From contig NZ_JAMLIG010000001.1 in the NCBI RefSeq assembly GCF_023954305.1, positions 1,116,001 to 1,180,000 of the forward strand: a stretch of DNA of 64,000 nucleotides, in the 5' to 3' direction. Origin of the DNA: Mesorhizobium sp. (GTDB lineage Bacteria > Pseudomonadota > Alphaproteobacteria > Rhizobiales > Rhizobiaceae). Of this stretch, positions 16,259 to 25,608 are shown in pieces; the stretch's first letter is position 1, and each line of letters begins with the position of its first letter. A model generated the notes under the pieces. It searched no databases. It was not told the DNA's origin and was given only the letters and a program-made list of their open reading frames with translations. Both the position numbers and the translations under genes were made by a program.

Positions 16259-17875
16259 ATGAGATACGGACCACACATTATAGGCGTAGGGCTCTTCGCC
16301 TTCGTCGCGCTGCTCGGTGCGGCGTTTGCCACCGACAATCTCTTCGCACAGCACATGTGGGTGCTGTTCTTCGTGCTCGGCGCGAGCACGATCGTGCTGA
16401 TGCGCACGACGGCGCTTTCGCCGGCCACGCCCGCCGATCCCTCCGCCTATATGGACGGGCCGATCCGCTACGGCGCGATCGCCACCATGTTCTGGGGTGT
16501 GGTCGGATTCCTGGTCGGCGTCGTCGTCGCCCTGCAGCTCGCCTACCCGGATCTCAACATCGAGCCGTGGTTCAATTTCGGACGCATGCGCCCGTTGCAC
16601 ACTTCGGCGGTCATCTTCGCCTTCGGCGGCAACGCGCTCATCGCGACGTCCTTCTACGTTGTCCAGCGCACCAGCCGGGCGCGACTGTTCGGCGGAGACC
16701 TCGCCTGGTTCGTCTTCTGGGGCTATCAGCTGTTCATCGTGATGGCCGCCACCGGCTACCTGCTCGGCATCACCCAGAGCCGCGAATATGCCGAACCCGA
16801 ATGGTATGTCGATCTCTGGCTCACCATCGTCTGGGTCGCCTATCTGCTGGTCTTCCTCGGCACGATCCTGAAGCGCAAGGAACCCCATATCTACGTCGCC
16901 AACTGGTTCTACCTGTCCTTCATCGTGACCATCGCGATGCTGCACGTGGTCAACAATCTGGCGATCCCGGTCTCGCTGACCGGCATCAAGAGCTACTCGG
17001 CCTTCGCCGGCGTGCAGGACGCGCTGACGCAGTGGTGGTACGGACACAACGCGGTCGGCTTCTTCCTCACCGCCGGCTTCCTCGGCATGATGTACTATTT
17101 CGTGCCCAAGCAGGCCAACCGGCCGGTCTATTCCTACCGGCTGTCGATCATCCACTTCTGGGCGCTGATCTTCCTCTACATCTGGGCCGGCCCGCATCAC
17201 CTCCACTACACGGCTCTGCCCGACTGGGCGCAGACGCTGGGCATGGTGTTCTCGATCATGCTGTGGATGCCTTCCTGGGGCGGCATGATCAACGGCCTGA
17301 TGACGCTCTCGGGCGCCTGGGACAAGATCCGCACCGATCCGATCATCCGCATGATGGTCATGGCCATCGCCTTCTACGGCATGTCGACCTTCGAAGGCCC
17401 GATGATGTCGATCAAGGCGGTCAACTCGCTCAGCCACTACACTGATTGGACCATCGGCCACGTGCATTCCGGCGCGCTGGGTTGGGTCGGCATGATCTCC
17501 TTCGCCGCGATCTACTACATGGTGCCGAAGCTGTGGGGCCGCGAGCGCCTCTATTCCCTGCGCCTCGTGACCTGGCACTTCTGGCTGGCCACCCTCGGCA
17601 TCGTCGTCTACGCGGCGGTCATGTGGGTGTCGGGCATCATGCAGGGCCTGATGTGGCGCGAATACGACGATCAGGGCTTCCTGGTCTACTCGTTCGCGGA
17701 GACGGTCGCCGCCATGCATCCCTACTACGTGATGCGCGCGGTGGGCGGTTCTCTCTACCTCGTGGGGGCCCTGATCATGGCCTTCAACATCACGATGACC
17801 ATCCTCGGTCGTCAGCGCGAGGAGGAGCCGATCGGCGGTCGCTCACCTTCGCCTGCCCTCCAGCCTGCCGAATAG
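16259..17875 (+). CDS. ccoN: cbb3-type cytochrome c oxidase subunit I
   Basis: 538-aa haem-copper oxidase catalytic subunit (FixN) with 12 or more membrane helices. Haem/copper ligands are visible in RMRPLHTSAVIFAFGGN, WWYGHNAVGFFLTAGFLG, GPHHLHYTALP and the late TIGHVHSGALGWVG. It reduces O2 to water with high affinity and pumps protons. The ATG at 16259 (MRYGPHIIGVG) is chosen because GGGGA lies 6 bases upstream and because the longer frame from 16100 would begin upstream of the FNR box. It is the first gene of ccoNOQP. Confidence 0.96.
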   Translation: MRYGPHIIGVGLFAFVALLGAAFATDNLFAQHMWVLFFVLGASTIVLMRTTALSPATPADPSAYMDGPIRYGAIATMFWGVVGFLVGVVVALQLAYPDLNIEPWFNFGRMRPLHTSAVIFAFGGNALIATSFYVVQRTSRARLFGGDLAWFVFWGYQLFIVMAATGYLLGITQSREYAEPEWYVDLWLTIVWVAYLLVFLGTILKRKEPHIYVANWFYLSFIVTIAMLHVVNNLAIPVSLTGIKSYSAFAGVQDALTQWWYGHNAVGFFLTAGFLGMMYYFVPKQANRPVYSYRLSIIHFWALIFLYIWAGPHHLHYTALPDWAQTLGMVFSIMLWMPSWGGMINGLMTLSGAWDKIRTDPIIRMMVMAIAFYGMSTFEGPMMSIKAVNSLSHYTDWTIGHVHSGALGWVGMISFAAIYYMVPKLWGRERLYSLRLVTWHFWLATLGIVVYAAVMWVSGIMQGLMWREYDDQGFLVYSFAETVAAMHPYYVMRAVGGSLYLVGALIMAFNITMTILGRQREEEPIGGRSPSPALQPAE

Positions 17876-17884
17876 GAGCCGACC

Positions 17885-18616
17885 ATGGCACTGATTGAAA
17901 AGCATGCCATCCTCGAGAAGAACGCGACGCTCCTGCTCGTGGCTTCACTCGCGGTGGTCACCGTCGGCGGCATCGTCGAGATCGCACCGCTCTTCTACCT
18001 CGAGAATACCATCGAGAAGGTGGAGGGGATGCGGCCCTACTCGCCGCTGGAGCTGGCCGGACGCAACATCTACATTCGCGAGGGCTGCTATGTCTGCCAC
18101 AGCCAGATGATCCGGCCCTTCCGCGACGAGGTCGAGCGCTACGGCCACTACAGCCTGGCGGCGGAGTCGATGTACGACCATCCGTTCCAGTGGGGCTCGA
18201 AGCGCTCGGGACCGGATCTCGCCCGGGTCGGCGACCGCTACTCCAACGAGTGGCACGTCCAGCACCTGAACGAGCCGCGCTCGGTGGTGCCGGAATCGAT
18301 CATGCCGAGCTATTCGTTCCTGGCCTCGGCAACGATCGATCCGTCGCAGATCTCGACGCATCTGGTGGCCAACACGCGCGTCGGAGTGCCCTACACCGAG
18401 GCCATGATCGAAAACGCCCAGGCGGACCTCCTCGCCCAGTCCGATCCGAACGCGGATACGTCCGCGCTGCTGGAGCGGTATCCCAAGGCGAAGGTGGGCG
18501 ATTTCGACGGCAACCCCGGCGCGGTCACCGAGATGGACGCGCTGGTGGCCTATCTGCAGATGCTCGGCACGCTGGTCGACTTCTCGACCTACGACGACAC
18601 CGCCGGCGCGAGATAG
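17885..18616 (+). CDS. ccoO: cbb3-type cytochrome c oxidase subunit II (monohaem)
   Basis: 243-aa FixO. There is one N-terminal membrane anchor (about residues 15-37), then a periplasmic mono-haem c domain with CYVCH at 68-72 inside GRNIYIREGCYVCHSQMIRP, a highly conserved FixO stretch. It carries electrons from CcoP to CcoN. It follows ccoN by 9 bases. Confidence 0.96.
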   Translation: MALIEKHAILEKNATLLLVASLAVVTVGGIVEIAPLFYLENTIEKVEGMRPYSPLELAGRNIYIREGCYVCHSQMIRPFRDEVERYGHYSLAAESMYDHPFQWGSKRSGPDLARVGDRYSNEWHVQHLNEPRSVVPESIMPSYSFLASATIDPSQISTHLVANTRVGVPYTEAMIENAQADLLAQSDPNADTSALLERYPKAKVGDFDGNPGAVTEMDALVAYLQMLGTLVDFSTYDDTAGAR

Positions 18617-18625
18617 GAGGCGATC

Positions 18626-18778
18626 ATGGAAACCTACACAGCCATGCGTGAATTCGCGGACAGCTGGGCGCTGGCGCTTATGACCGCATTCTTCGTCGGC
18701 GTGGTGATCTTCGCCTTCCGCCCCGGAAGCCGGAAGGGCGCCGAGGAGGCCGCACAAATCCCTCTCAAGGACGACTGA
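18626..18778 (+). CDS. ccoQ: cbb3-type cytochrome oxidase small subunit
   Basis: 50-aa FixQ with one membrane helix (WALALMTAFFVGVVIFAFRP) and a charged cytoplasmic tail (GSRKGAEEAAQIPLKDD). ATAGGAGG lies just before the ATG and the gene sits between ccoO and ccoP, exactly where CcoQ is expected. It stabilises the oxidase complex. Confidence 0.92.
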   Translation: METYTAMREFADSWALALMTAFFVGVVIFAFRPGSRKGAEEAAQIPLKDD

Positions 18779-18779
18779 C

Positions 18780-19643
18780 ATGAGCGAGAAGCAGATAGAC
18801 GAACTCTCCGGTGTCGATACGACCGGACATGAGTGGGACGGCATCAAGGAGCTCAACAATCCGCTGCCCCGGTGGTGGGTGTGGACCTTCTACGCGACGA
18901 TCGTCTGGGCGCTCGCCTACACGATCTTCTACCCGGCCTGGCCGATGCTCAGCTCGGCGACGACGGGCGTGCTCGGCTATTCGAGCCGCAACGACGTCAA
19001 GGCCGAGCTGGCGGCGGCGGTCGCCGCCAAGGGCGAATATGCCGCGGCGGTCGCGGCCAAGCCCGTCGACGAGATCCTCGCCGACGAGAAGCTGCGCACC
19101 TTCGCCATCTCGGCGGGTGCGGCCGCCTTCAAGGTCAACTGCGTGCAGTGCCACGGGTCGGGCGCGGCGGGTTCGCCGGGCTATCCGAACCTCAACGACG
19201 ACGAATGGCTTTGGGGCGGCAAGGCGGAGGACATCCTGACCACGATCAGCCACGGCATCCGCTTCGCCTCCGACGACGCCACGCGGTTCTCCGAGATGCC
19301 GGCTTTCGCCGACGTGCTCGACAAGGATCAGACCGCCCAGGTCGCGTCCTATGTCGTCAGCCTCAGCGGAACGCCGCAGAACCCCTCGCTCGTCGAAGCC
19401 GGCAAGGCGCTGTTCGCCGAGAACTGCGCCGCCTGCCACGGCGAGGACGCCAAGGGGCTGCGCGATTTCGGCGCGCCGAACCTGACCGACGCGATCTGGC
19501 TGCGCGGCAGCGGCGAGGCGGCGATCGCGGCCCAGATCGCCGCACCCAAGCACGGCATCATGCCGGCCTGGGCCGGCAGGCTGGGCGAGGCGACGGTGAA
19601 GGAACTCACCGTCTACGTGCATTCGCTGGGCGGCGGCGAATAG
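18780..19643 (+). CDS. ccoP: cbb3-type cytochrome c oxidase subunit III (dihaem)
   Basis: 287-aa FixP. It has the conserved DGIKELNNPLPRWWVWTFYATI region leading into a membrane anchor (about 31-52), then two cytochrome c domains with CVQCH (121-125) and CAACH (216-220) and distal Met regions (SEMPAFADVL, GIMPAWAGRL). It accepts electrons from soluble or membrane cytochrome c. Its ATG follows the ccoQ stop by one base. A strong hairpin with a T run follows the gene. Confidence 0.96.
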   Translation: MSEKQIDELSGVDTTGHEWDGIKELNNPLPRWWVWTFYATIVWALAYTIFYPAWPMLSSATTGVLGYSSRNDVKAELAAAVAAKGEYAAAVAAKPVDEILADEKLRTFAISAGAAAFKVNCVQCHGSGAAGSPGYPNLNDDEWLWGGKAEDILTTISHGIRFASDDATRFSEMPAFADVLDKDQTAQVASYVVSLSGTPQNPSLVEAGKALFAENCAACHGEDAKGLRDFGAPNLTDAIWLRGSGEAAIAAQIAAPKHGIMPAWAGRLGEATVKELTVYVHSLGGGE

Positions 19644-19696
19644 CCGTCTGAAGGCATTGTGAGGGCGATTGCCTTCCGACAAGTCCGCACAGCGCA

Positions 19697-19726
19697 GAGG
19701 CCCGGCAACCCCTTGCCGGGCCTTTT
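19697..19726 (+). terminator. Rho-independent terminator after ccoP
   Basis: GGCCCGGCAA (19699-19708), loop CCCC, TTGCCGGGCC (19713-19722), then TTTT. It is a perfect 10-bp stem with a short T tract, between the convergent ends of ccoP and the symporter gene. It probably ends ccoNOQP and isolates it from the antisense neighbour. Confidence 0.88.
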
Positions 19727-19732
19727 GCTGTT

Positions 19733-21154
19733 TCAGGGCCTTGCCGACCAGATGTCGGCGTCGATCTTGCCCTTCAGTTCCGGATAGCTCGCCGCGTCGA
19801 AGGTCGGCTGCTTGCCGGCCTTCTTCTGGTCGAAATAGTCCTTCGTCAGCTTTGCCACCGTGCCCGACAGCAGTACGATCGCGATCAGGTTGATCGTCGC
19901 CATCAGGCCCATCGAGGCATCCGCGGCGTCGAACACGGTCGCCACGGTCTGCAGCGAGCCCCACAGGACCATGGCCAGCACCGCCGCGCGCAGGATGGTG
20001 ATCGGCATGCCGGTTCCGACGCCGAGGAACGTCATCGCATTCTCCGAATACGAGTAGTTGCCGATGATCGAGGTGAAGGCGAAGAAGAAGATCGCCACCG
20101 CGATGAAGGCGACGCCGGCCGAGCCGATATGGGCCTGCATCGCCGCCTGGGTGAGCTGGGTGCCGGTCAGGCCGGAGTCCGGCACGAGCGCGCCCGACAG
20201 GAGGATCATCACGGCTGTGGCGGTGCAGATCAGGATCGTGTCGATGAACACGCCCAGCGCCTGCACGAAGCCCTGCGAGGACGGATGGTGCGGATCGGGC
20301 GTCGCGACCGCCGCGATGTTCGGCGCCGAGCCCATGCCGGCCTCGTTGGAGAACAGTCCCCGCTTGACGCCGTTGAGCATGGCGGCGGCGAGCCCGCCGG
20401 TGAAGCCGGCCGCCGCTTCGCCGATGCCGAAGGCGCTGGACAGGATGAGCCCGATGACCCCCGGGATGTCGGTGACATGGACGATCAGCACGTAGATCGC
20501 CATCAGCAGGTAGACGATGGCCATGAACGGCACGACGATCTCGGCGACCCGCGCGATCTGGCGGATGCCGCCGAAGATGACGACGCCGGTGACCGCCGCG
20601 ACCGCGATGCCGGTGGCCAGCTTCGGCAGGCCGAAGGCGCCTTCCATCGCATCGGCGATGGAGTTTGCCTGAACCGCGTTGAAAACAAGGCCGAAGGCGA
20701 GGATCAGGCAGACGGAGAAGATCGCGCCCGCCCAGCCGGCGCCCAGCCCGTGGGCGATGTAGAAGGCCGGGCCGCCGCGATACTGACCCTCCTCGTTGCG
20801 GATCTTGTAGAGCTGCGCCAGCGTCGATTCCGAATAGGCCGTCGCCATGCCGACCAGCGCCACCATCCACATCCAGAAGATCGCGCCCGGCCCGCCGAGA
20901 TAGAGCGCCACCGCCACACCCGCGATATTGCCGGTTCCCACCCGCGAGGCGAGGCTGGTGCACAGCGCCTGGAACGGCGTGATGCCCGACTTGTCGGCGG
21001 TGTTGGAGCCGCGCACCGCGCGGAACATCTCGCCGAAATGCACGAATTGAATGAATTTCAGCCTGATCGTGAAGAACAGTCCGACCGCCAGCAGGCCGTA
21101 TATGAGCACGTAGCCCCAGAAGACGGTATTCAGGAAACCGATCACGGACGTCAT
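19733..21154 (-). CDS. Sodium:alanine symporter family (AgcS) transporter
   Basis: 473-aa integral membrane protein with about 11 helices. AgcS hallmarks are FQALCTSLASRVGTGNIAGVAVA near the N terminus, YRGGPAFYIAHGLG, and RGLFSNEAGMGSAPNIAA in the middle. It imports alanine or glycine with Na+. It is encoded antisense between ccoNOQP and ccoGHIS, which are normally contiguous in rhizobia, and has no visible functional tie to the oxidase. Its 5' end faces the ccoG FNR box across about 85 bases. Confidence 0.92.
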   Translation of the reverse strand: MTSVIGFLNTVFWGYVLIYGLLAVGLFFTIRLKFIQFVHFGEMFRAVRGSNTADKSGITPFQALCTSLASRVGTGNIAGVAVALYLGGPGAIFWMWMVALVGMATAYSESTLAQLYKIRNEEGQYRGGPAFYIAHGLGAGWAGAIFSVCLILAFGLVFNAVQANSIADAMEGAFGLPKLATGIAVAAVTGVVIFGGIRQIARVAEIVVPFMAIVYLLMAIYVLIVHVTDIPGVIGLILSSAFGIGEAAAGFTGGLAAAMLNGVKRGLFSNEAGMGSAPNIAAVATPDPHHPSSQGFVQALGVFIDTILICTATAVMILLSGALVPDSGLTGTQLTQAAMQAHIGSAGVAFIAVAIFFFAFTSIIGNYSYSENAMTFLGVGTGMPITILRAAVLAMVLWGSLQTVATVFDAADASMGLMATINLIAIVLLSGTVAKLTKDYFDQKKAGKQPTFDAASYPELKGKIDADIWSARP

Positions 21155-21237
21155 GTGTCACCCCTCGTTAGAGAATGTATGACCCTCCCATGCGCAGAGT
21201 GCGGGAGTCTTGCCGGCCTGTCCATCGCCAAACATCC

Positions 21238-21251
21238 TTGATCAGGATCAA
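21238..21251. promoter_or_regulatory. FNR/FixK box before ccoG
   Basis: TTGAT-CAGG-ATCAA is the best consensus match of the three boxes in the respiration island. A class II start (-41.5) would fall near 21286, which rules out the upstream in-frame ATG at 21270 and supports translation of ccoG from 21315. Confidence 0.88.
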
Positions 21252-21314
21252 GGCCGCGGCGCCTGACGCATGCGACTGAGACTCGCAGAATTTGCCCTCG
21301 CTCGCGTGAACGTC

Positions 21315-22892
21315 ATGAATGTGATTGCCAAGCCCGATCCGGAGACCGAGATCGAGCGCCTCGAAGCCGCCGCGGTGAATTCCGCCAAGGTCCGCCAGCC
21401 GCTCTATGCCGCGCGCAAGAAGATTTTCCCCAAGCGCGCGACAGGCGCCTTCCGCCGCTTCAAGTGGCTCGTGATGCTGATCACGCTCGGCATCTACTAC
21501 CTGACGCCCTGGATCCGCTGGGATCGCGGGCCGTTCGCGCCCGATCAGGCGGTGCTCATCGACATGGCCAACCGCCGCTTCTATTTCTTCTTCATCGAGA
21601 TCTGGCCGCAGGAGTTCTTCATCGTCGCCGGCCTGCTGGTCATGGCCGGCTTCGGCCTGTTCCTCATCACCTCGGCGGTCGGCCGCGCCTGGTGCGGCTA
21701 CACCTGCCCGCAGACGGTCTGGGTCGACCTGTTCCTGGTCGTCGAGCGCTGGGTCGAAGGCGACCGCAACGCCCGCATGAAGCTCGACTCGGGCCCGTGG
21801 ACGGCGAACAAGATCGCCAAGCGCACCGTCAAGCACACGATCTGGCTGGCGATCGCGGTCGCCACGGGCGGTGCGTGGATCTTCTATTTCGCCGACGCCC
21901 CGTCGCTGTTCGTCGATTTCTTCACCGGCCAGGCAGCCCCCATCGCCTACATCACCGTTGCCGTGCTGACCGCTACCACCTACACGTTCGGCGGCATCAT
22001 GCGCGAGCAGGTCTGCACCTACATGTGCCCGTGGCCGCGCATCCAGGCGGCGATGCTCGACGAGAACTCGCTCACCGTCACCTACAACGACTGGCGCGGG
22101 GAGCCGCGCTCGCGCCACGCCAAGAAGGTGGCGGCCGCAGGCCAGGCGGTCGGCGACTGCGTCGACTGCAATGCCTGCGTGGCCGTCTGCCCGATGGGCA
22201 TCGACATCCGCGACGGCCAGCAGCTCGAATGCATCACCTGCGCGCTCTGCATCGACGCCTGCGACGGTGTCATGGACAAGCTCGGCCGCGAGCGCGGGCT
22301 GATCTCCTATGCCACGCTTGCCGACTACAATGCGAACATGGCGATCGCCACCGCGGGCGGCACCTTGCCGATCCAGCCGGCGCTGGTGCGCGACCAGGAC
22401 GGCAAGCTCTCCGACAGGCTGGCGCATTTCCACATCGCCAAGATCTTCCGCGCCCGCACGCTGATCTATTTCGCCGCCTGGTCGCTCGTCGGCGTCGGCC
22501 TGCTCTACGCGCTGCTTACCCGCGACCGGCTCGAGGTCAACGTCCTGCACGACCGCAATCCGCTCTACGTGACGCTCTCCGACGGCGCCATCCGCAACGG
22601 CTACACGGTCAAGCTCCTGAACAAGATCCCCGAGCCGCGCACCATCATCGTCACGCTGCAGGGGCTGAAAGGCGCGGAGATGAGCGTCGTCGGCATCGAC
22701 CAGCCGGCCGACCGCTCCTTCGCCGTCCGCGTCGAGCCCGACCGGCTTGCCACGCTCAAGGTCTATGTCCGCCAGCCGGCGGAGGCGATCGAGGGCAAGG
22801 TGCAGTCGTTCCGCTTCGTCATCGAGGACAAGTCGAGCTACGAGAGCGACAGTTACGACGCCCAGTTCGACGCACCGGAGGAATTCGAATGA
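21315..22892 (+). CDS. ccoG: Cytochrome c oxidase accessory protein (FixG/CcoG)
   Basis: 525-aa membrane iron-sulfur protein proposed to reduce copper during cbb3 assembly. It has N-terminal membrane helices, WCGYTCPQTVW and CTYMCPWPRIQ cysteine pairs, and two 4Fe-4S ferredoxin motifs (CVDCNACVAVCPMG, CITCALCIDACDG). A later membrane helix is followed by a C-terminal Ig-like periplasmic domain. The ATG at 21315 (MNVIAKPDPE) is chosen because the FNR box geometry puts the transcript start downstream of the alternative ATG at 21270. It starts the overlapping ccoGHIS operon. Confidence 0.94.
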   Translation: MNVIAKPDPETEIERLEAAAVNSAKVRQPLYAARKKIFPKRATGAFRRFKWLVMLITLGIYYLTPWIRWDRGPFAPDQAVLIDMANRRFYFFFIEIWPQEFFIVAGLLVMAGFGLFLITSAVGRAWCGYTCPQTVWVDLFLVVERWVEGDRNARMKLDSGPWTANKIAKRTVKHTIWLAIAVATGGAWIFYFADAPSLFVDFFTGQAAPIAYITVAVLTATTYTFGGIMREQVCTYMCPWPRIQAAMLDENSLTVTYNDWRGEPRSRHAKKVAAAGQAVGDCVDCNACVAVCPMGIDIRDGQQLECITCALCIDACDGVMDKLGRERGLISYATLADYNANMAIATAGGTLPIQPALVRDQDGKLSDRLAHFHIAKIFRARTLIYFAAWSLVGVGLLYALLTRDRLEVNVLHDRNPLYVTLSDGAIRNGYTVKLLNKIPEPRTIIVTLQGLKGAEMSVVGIDQPADRSFAVRVEPDRLATLKVYVRQPAEAIEGKVQSFRFVIEDKSSYESDSYDAQFDAPEEFE

Positions 22893-23377
22893 ACAGCACC
22901 GAGAAGGAATTCACGGGACGCCACATGCTGGCGATCATGCTGGCCTTCTTCGGGGTGATCATCGCGGTCAACGTCACCATGGCGATGTTCGCGCGTGCCT
23001 CCTGGACCGGCCTCGTCGTCAAGAACAGCTACGTGGCAAGCCAGGAGTTCAACGAGAAGGCGGCAGAGGAGCGCGCCCAGGCGGCGCTCGCCTACGTGCC
23101 GACCCTGCGGATCGATGGCGACGCCATCAGCTACGCGATCGCCGACAAGGACGGCCGGCGAATAGTGATCGCTGCCGCCTCCGCGAGCTTCCACCGGCCC
23201 GTCACCACCCGCGAGGACACGCATGTCGCCTTCACGATCGGCCACGACGGCACCGCGCGCGGCACGGAGGATCTGACCGACGGCGTGTGGATCATGGAAC
23301 TCACCGCCGATATCGGGCGCGAGCATCCCTGGCGCGACATGCGCCGCATCGTCATCCGCGACGGAGAACTCAAATGA
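22889..23377 (+). CDS. ccoH: FixH/CcoH family protein
   Basis: 162-aa protein with one N-terminal membrane helix (GRHMLAIMLAFFGVIIAVNV) and a periplasmic domain containing GLVVKNSYVASQEFN, typical of FixH. It is needed for maturation or stability of the cbb3 oxidase. It overlaps ccoG by 4 bases (ATGA) and overlaps ccoI at its end in the same way. Confidence 0.92.
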   Translation: MNSTEKEFTGRHMLAIMLAFFGVIIAVNVTMAMFARASWTGLVVKNSYVASQEFNEKAAEERAQAALAYVPTLRIDGDAISYAIADKDGRRIVIAAASASFHRPVTTREDTHVAFTIGHDGTARGTEDLTDGVWIMELTADIGREHPWRDMRRIVIRDGELK

Positions 23378-25608
23378 GCTGCTGCGCCCCCGGCGCCGAG
23401 TTCGACGCGACCGAGGCCGCGGTTCCTTCGGACGAGGAACTGCTGCTCGCCAGCCGCAGCCTCGGCAACGGCGCACGCCAGGTCGAACTCTCGCTGCCGG
23501 CAGTCCACTGCGCCGCCTGCATCCAGACCGTCGAGCACGCCCTCTGCGAGCTTCCCGGCGTCGAGGCGGCGCGCGTCAACCTGTCCACCAAGCGCGTCTC
23601 GGTCAAATGGCGGGACGGCCGGCTTCCGCCCATCACCTCTACGCTGACCCGGCTCGGCTACGCGCCCAACCTGTTCGACGAGACGATCGCCGGACGCGAC
23701 GGCACGATGTCCGAACTCATCCGCGCCGTCGCTGTGTCGGGCTTCGCCGCCGGCAACATTATGCTGCTGTCCGTCTCGGTCTGGTCGGGAGCGGAAGGGG
23801 CCACGCGCGATCTGTTCCACTGGGTGTCGGCGCTGATCGCGCTGCCGGCGCTGTTCTTCGCTGGCCGCATCTACTACCGTTCCGCCTGGAGCGCACTCAG
23901 CCACGGCCGCATGAACATGGACGTGCCGATCGCCATCGGCGTGACGCTTGCCTATGCGATGAGCCTCTACGAGACGATCAACCACGGCTCCCACGCCTAT
24001 TTCGACGCCTCGGTGACGCTGCTGTTCTTCCTTTTGATCGGCCGCACGCTCGACCACATGATGCGCGACCGCGCCCGCGAGGCCGTCATCGGTCTTGCCC
24101 GGCTCGCCCCGCGCGGCGCGCTGGTGGTTTCGTCCGACGGCGCGCGCGACTACCGCCCCGTCGAGGAGATCCAGCCCGGCATGCGCGTCCTGATCGCCGC
24201 GGGCGAGCGCATCCCCGTCGACGGGCGCGTCCTCGACGGACGCTCCGATCTCGACCGGTCGGTGGTCACCGGCGAGAGCGCGCCGGTCATGATCGCCAAG
24301 GGCGACATGGTCCAGGCCGGCACGCTCAACCTGACCGGTCCGCTGACGCTTGAGGCGACGTCGAGCGCCACCTCCTCCTTCCTCGCCGAGATGATCCGCA
24401 TGCTGGAGGCGGCCGAGGGCGGCCGCGCCCGCTACCGCCGCATCGCCGAGCGCGTCTCGGCGCTCTATGCGCCGGTCGTCCACTTGACCGCCTTCGGCAC
24501 CTTCCTCGGCTGGATGGTCTTGGGCGGCGACTGGCACCAGGCGCTGACCATCGCCATTGCCGTCCTCATCATCACCTGCCCCTGCGCGCTCGGGCTGGCC
24601 GTGCCGATCGTCCAGGTCGTCGCCGCGCGGCGGCTGTTCGAAGCAGGCGTCATGGTCAAGGACGGCTCCGCCATGGAACGGCTCGCCGAGGCCGACGCCG
24701 TCGTCTTCGACAAGACCGGCACGCTGACGCTTGGCCGCCCGCGCCTGGTCGGCGCCGAGCGGATCGACCCGGCCGTGCTTGGCCTTGCCGGATCGCTCGC
24801 CTCGCATTCGCGCCATCCTCTGTCGCTCGCGATCGCCGCCGAGGCGAGCGGCGATTCCACCCGTTTCGACGACGTCACCGAACAGCCGGGCTACGGCGTC
24901 GAGGGCCGGCGCGATGGTCATGTCTGGCGGCTCGGCCGCGCCGCCTGGGCGACCGGGGCAAAAGGGGACGGCACGGTTCTCGCCCGCGACGGCGTCGAGG
25001 TCGCCCGCTTCGAGTTCGAGGACCGGCTGCGCGCCGGCGCACGCGACACGGTCGCCGAGGCCGACCAAGCCATCGGGCCCGTCGAAATGCTGTCCGGCGA
25101 CGGGGCGAGCGCCTGCGCGCGGGTCGCTTCGGCACTTGGCATCGAGCGCTACAGGTCGGGCATGCTGCCCGCCGACAAGGTTGCGCGTCTCACCGAATTG
25201 TCGCTGTCGGGCCATCGGGTGCTGATGGTCGGCGACGGGCTCAACGACGCTCCCGCGCTGGGTGCCGCGCATGTCTCGATGGCGCCGGCAAGCGCTGCCG
25301 AGATCGGCCGCAACGCCGCCGATTTCGTCTTCCTGCGCGAAAGCCTCGAAGCCGTGCCGCTCGCCCGCGACATCGCGGTGCGCGCCGGGCGGCTGATCCG
25401 GCAGAACATCGCCATCGCGATCGTCTACAACGCCATCGCCGTGCCGGTGGCGATCCTCGGCTACGTGACGCCGCTGATCGCCGCCATCGCCATGTCCGGC
25501 TCGTCGATCATCGTCATTGCCAATGCGTTGCGCCTGTCGCCGTCGCGGGAGGTCAAGGCCGAGACCGCGCCGGCGGCGACCGTGGTCCGCGCGACGAGGC
25601 CGGCATGA
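23374..25608 (+). CDS. ccoI: Copper-translocating P1B-type ATPase (FixI/CcoI)
   Basis: 744-aa copper exporter supplying Cu for CcoN assembly. It opens with a cysteine pair (MSCC), then a heavy-metal-associated domain with HCAAC (45-49). Eight membrane helices include CPC (TCPCALGLAVP). TGES is the actuator motif, DKTGT the phosphorylation site, SRHPLSLA the conserved HP motif, and GDGLNDAPAL the hinge. The ATGA overlap with ccoH sets the start. Its length fits the FixI/CopA2 group rather than general CopA. Confidence 0.95.
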   Translation: MSCCAPGAEFDATEAAVPSDEELLLASRSLGNGARQVELSLPAVHCAACIQTVEHALCELPGVEAARVNLSTKRVSVKWRDGRLPPITSTLTRLGYAPNLFDETIAGRDGTMSELIRAVAVSGFAAGNIMLLSVSVWSGAEGATRDLFHWVSALIALPALFFAGRIYYRSAWSALSHGRMNMDVPIAIGVTLAYAMSLYETINHGSHAYFDASVTLLFFLLIGRTLDHMMRDRAREAVIGLARLAPRGALVVSSDGARDYRPVEEIQPGMRVLIAAGERIPVDGRVLDGRSDLDRSVVTGESAPVMIAKGDMVQAGTLNLTGPLTLEATSSATSSFLAEMIRMLEAAEGGRARYRRIAERVSALYAPVVHLTAFGTFLGWMVLGGDWHQALTIAIAVLIITCPCALGLAVPIVQVVAARRLFEAGVMVKDGSAMERLAEADAVVFDKTGTLTLGRPRLVGAERIDPAVLGLAGSLASHSRHPLSLAIAAEASGDSTRFDDVTEQPGYGVEGRRDGHVWRLGRAAWATGAKGDGTVLARDGVEVARFEFEDRLRAGARDTVAEADQAIGPVEMLSGDGASACARVASALGIERYRSGMLPADKVARLTELSLSGHRVLMVGDGLNDAPALGAAHVSMAPASAAEIGRNAADFVFLRESLEAVPLARDIAVRAGRLIRQNIAIAIVYNAIAVPVAILGYVTPLIAAIAMSGSSIIVIANALRLSPSREVKAETAPAATVVRATRPA

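Noticed and set aside
16208..17719. 503-aa open frame antisense to ccoN
   Set aside because: His/Asp/Arg-rich shadow of a membrane protein gene, with no family features.
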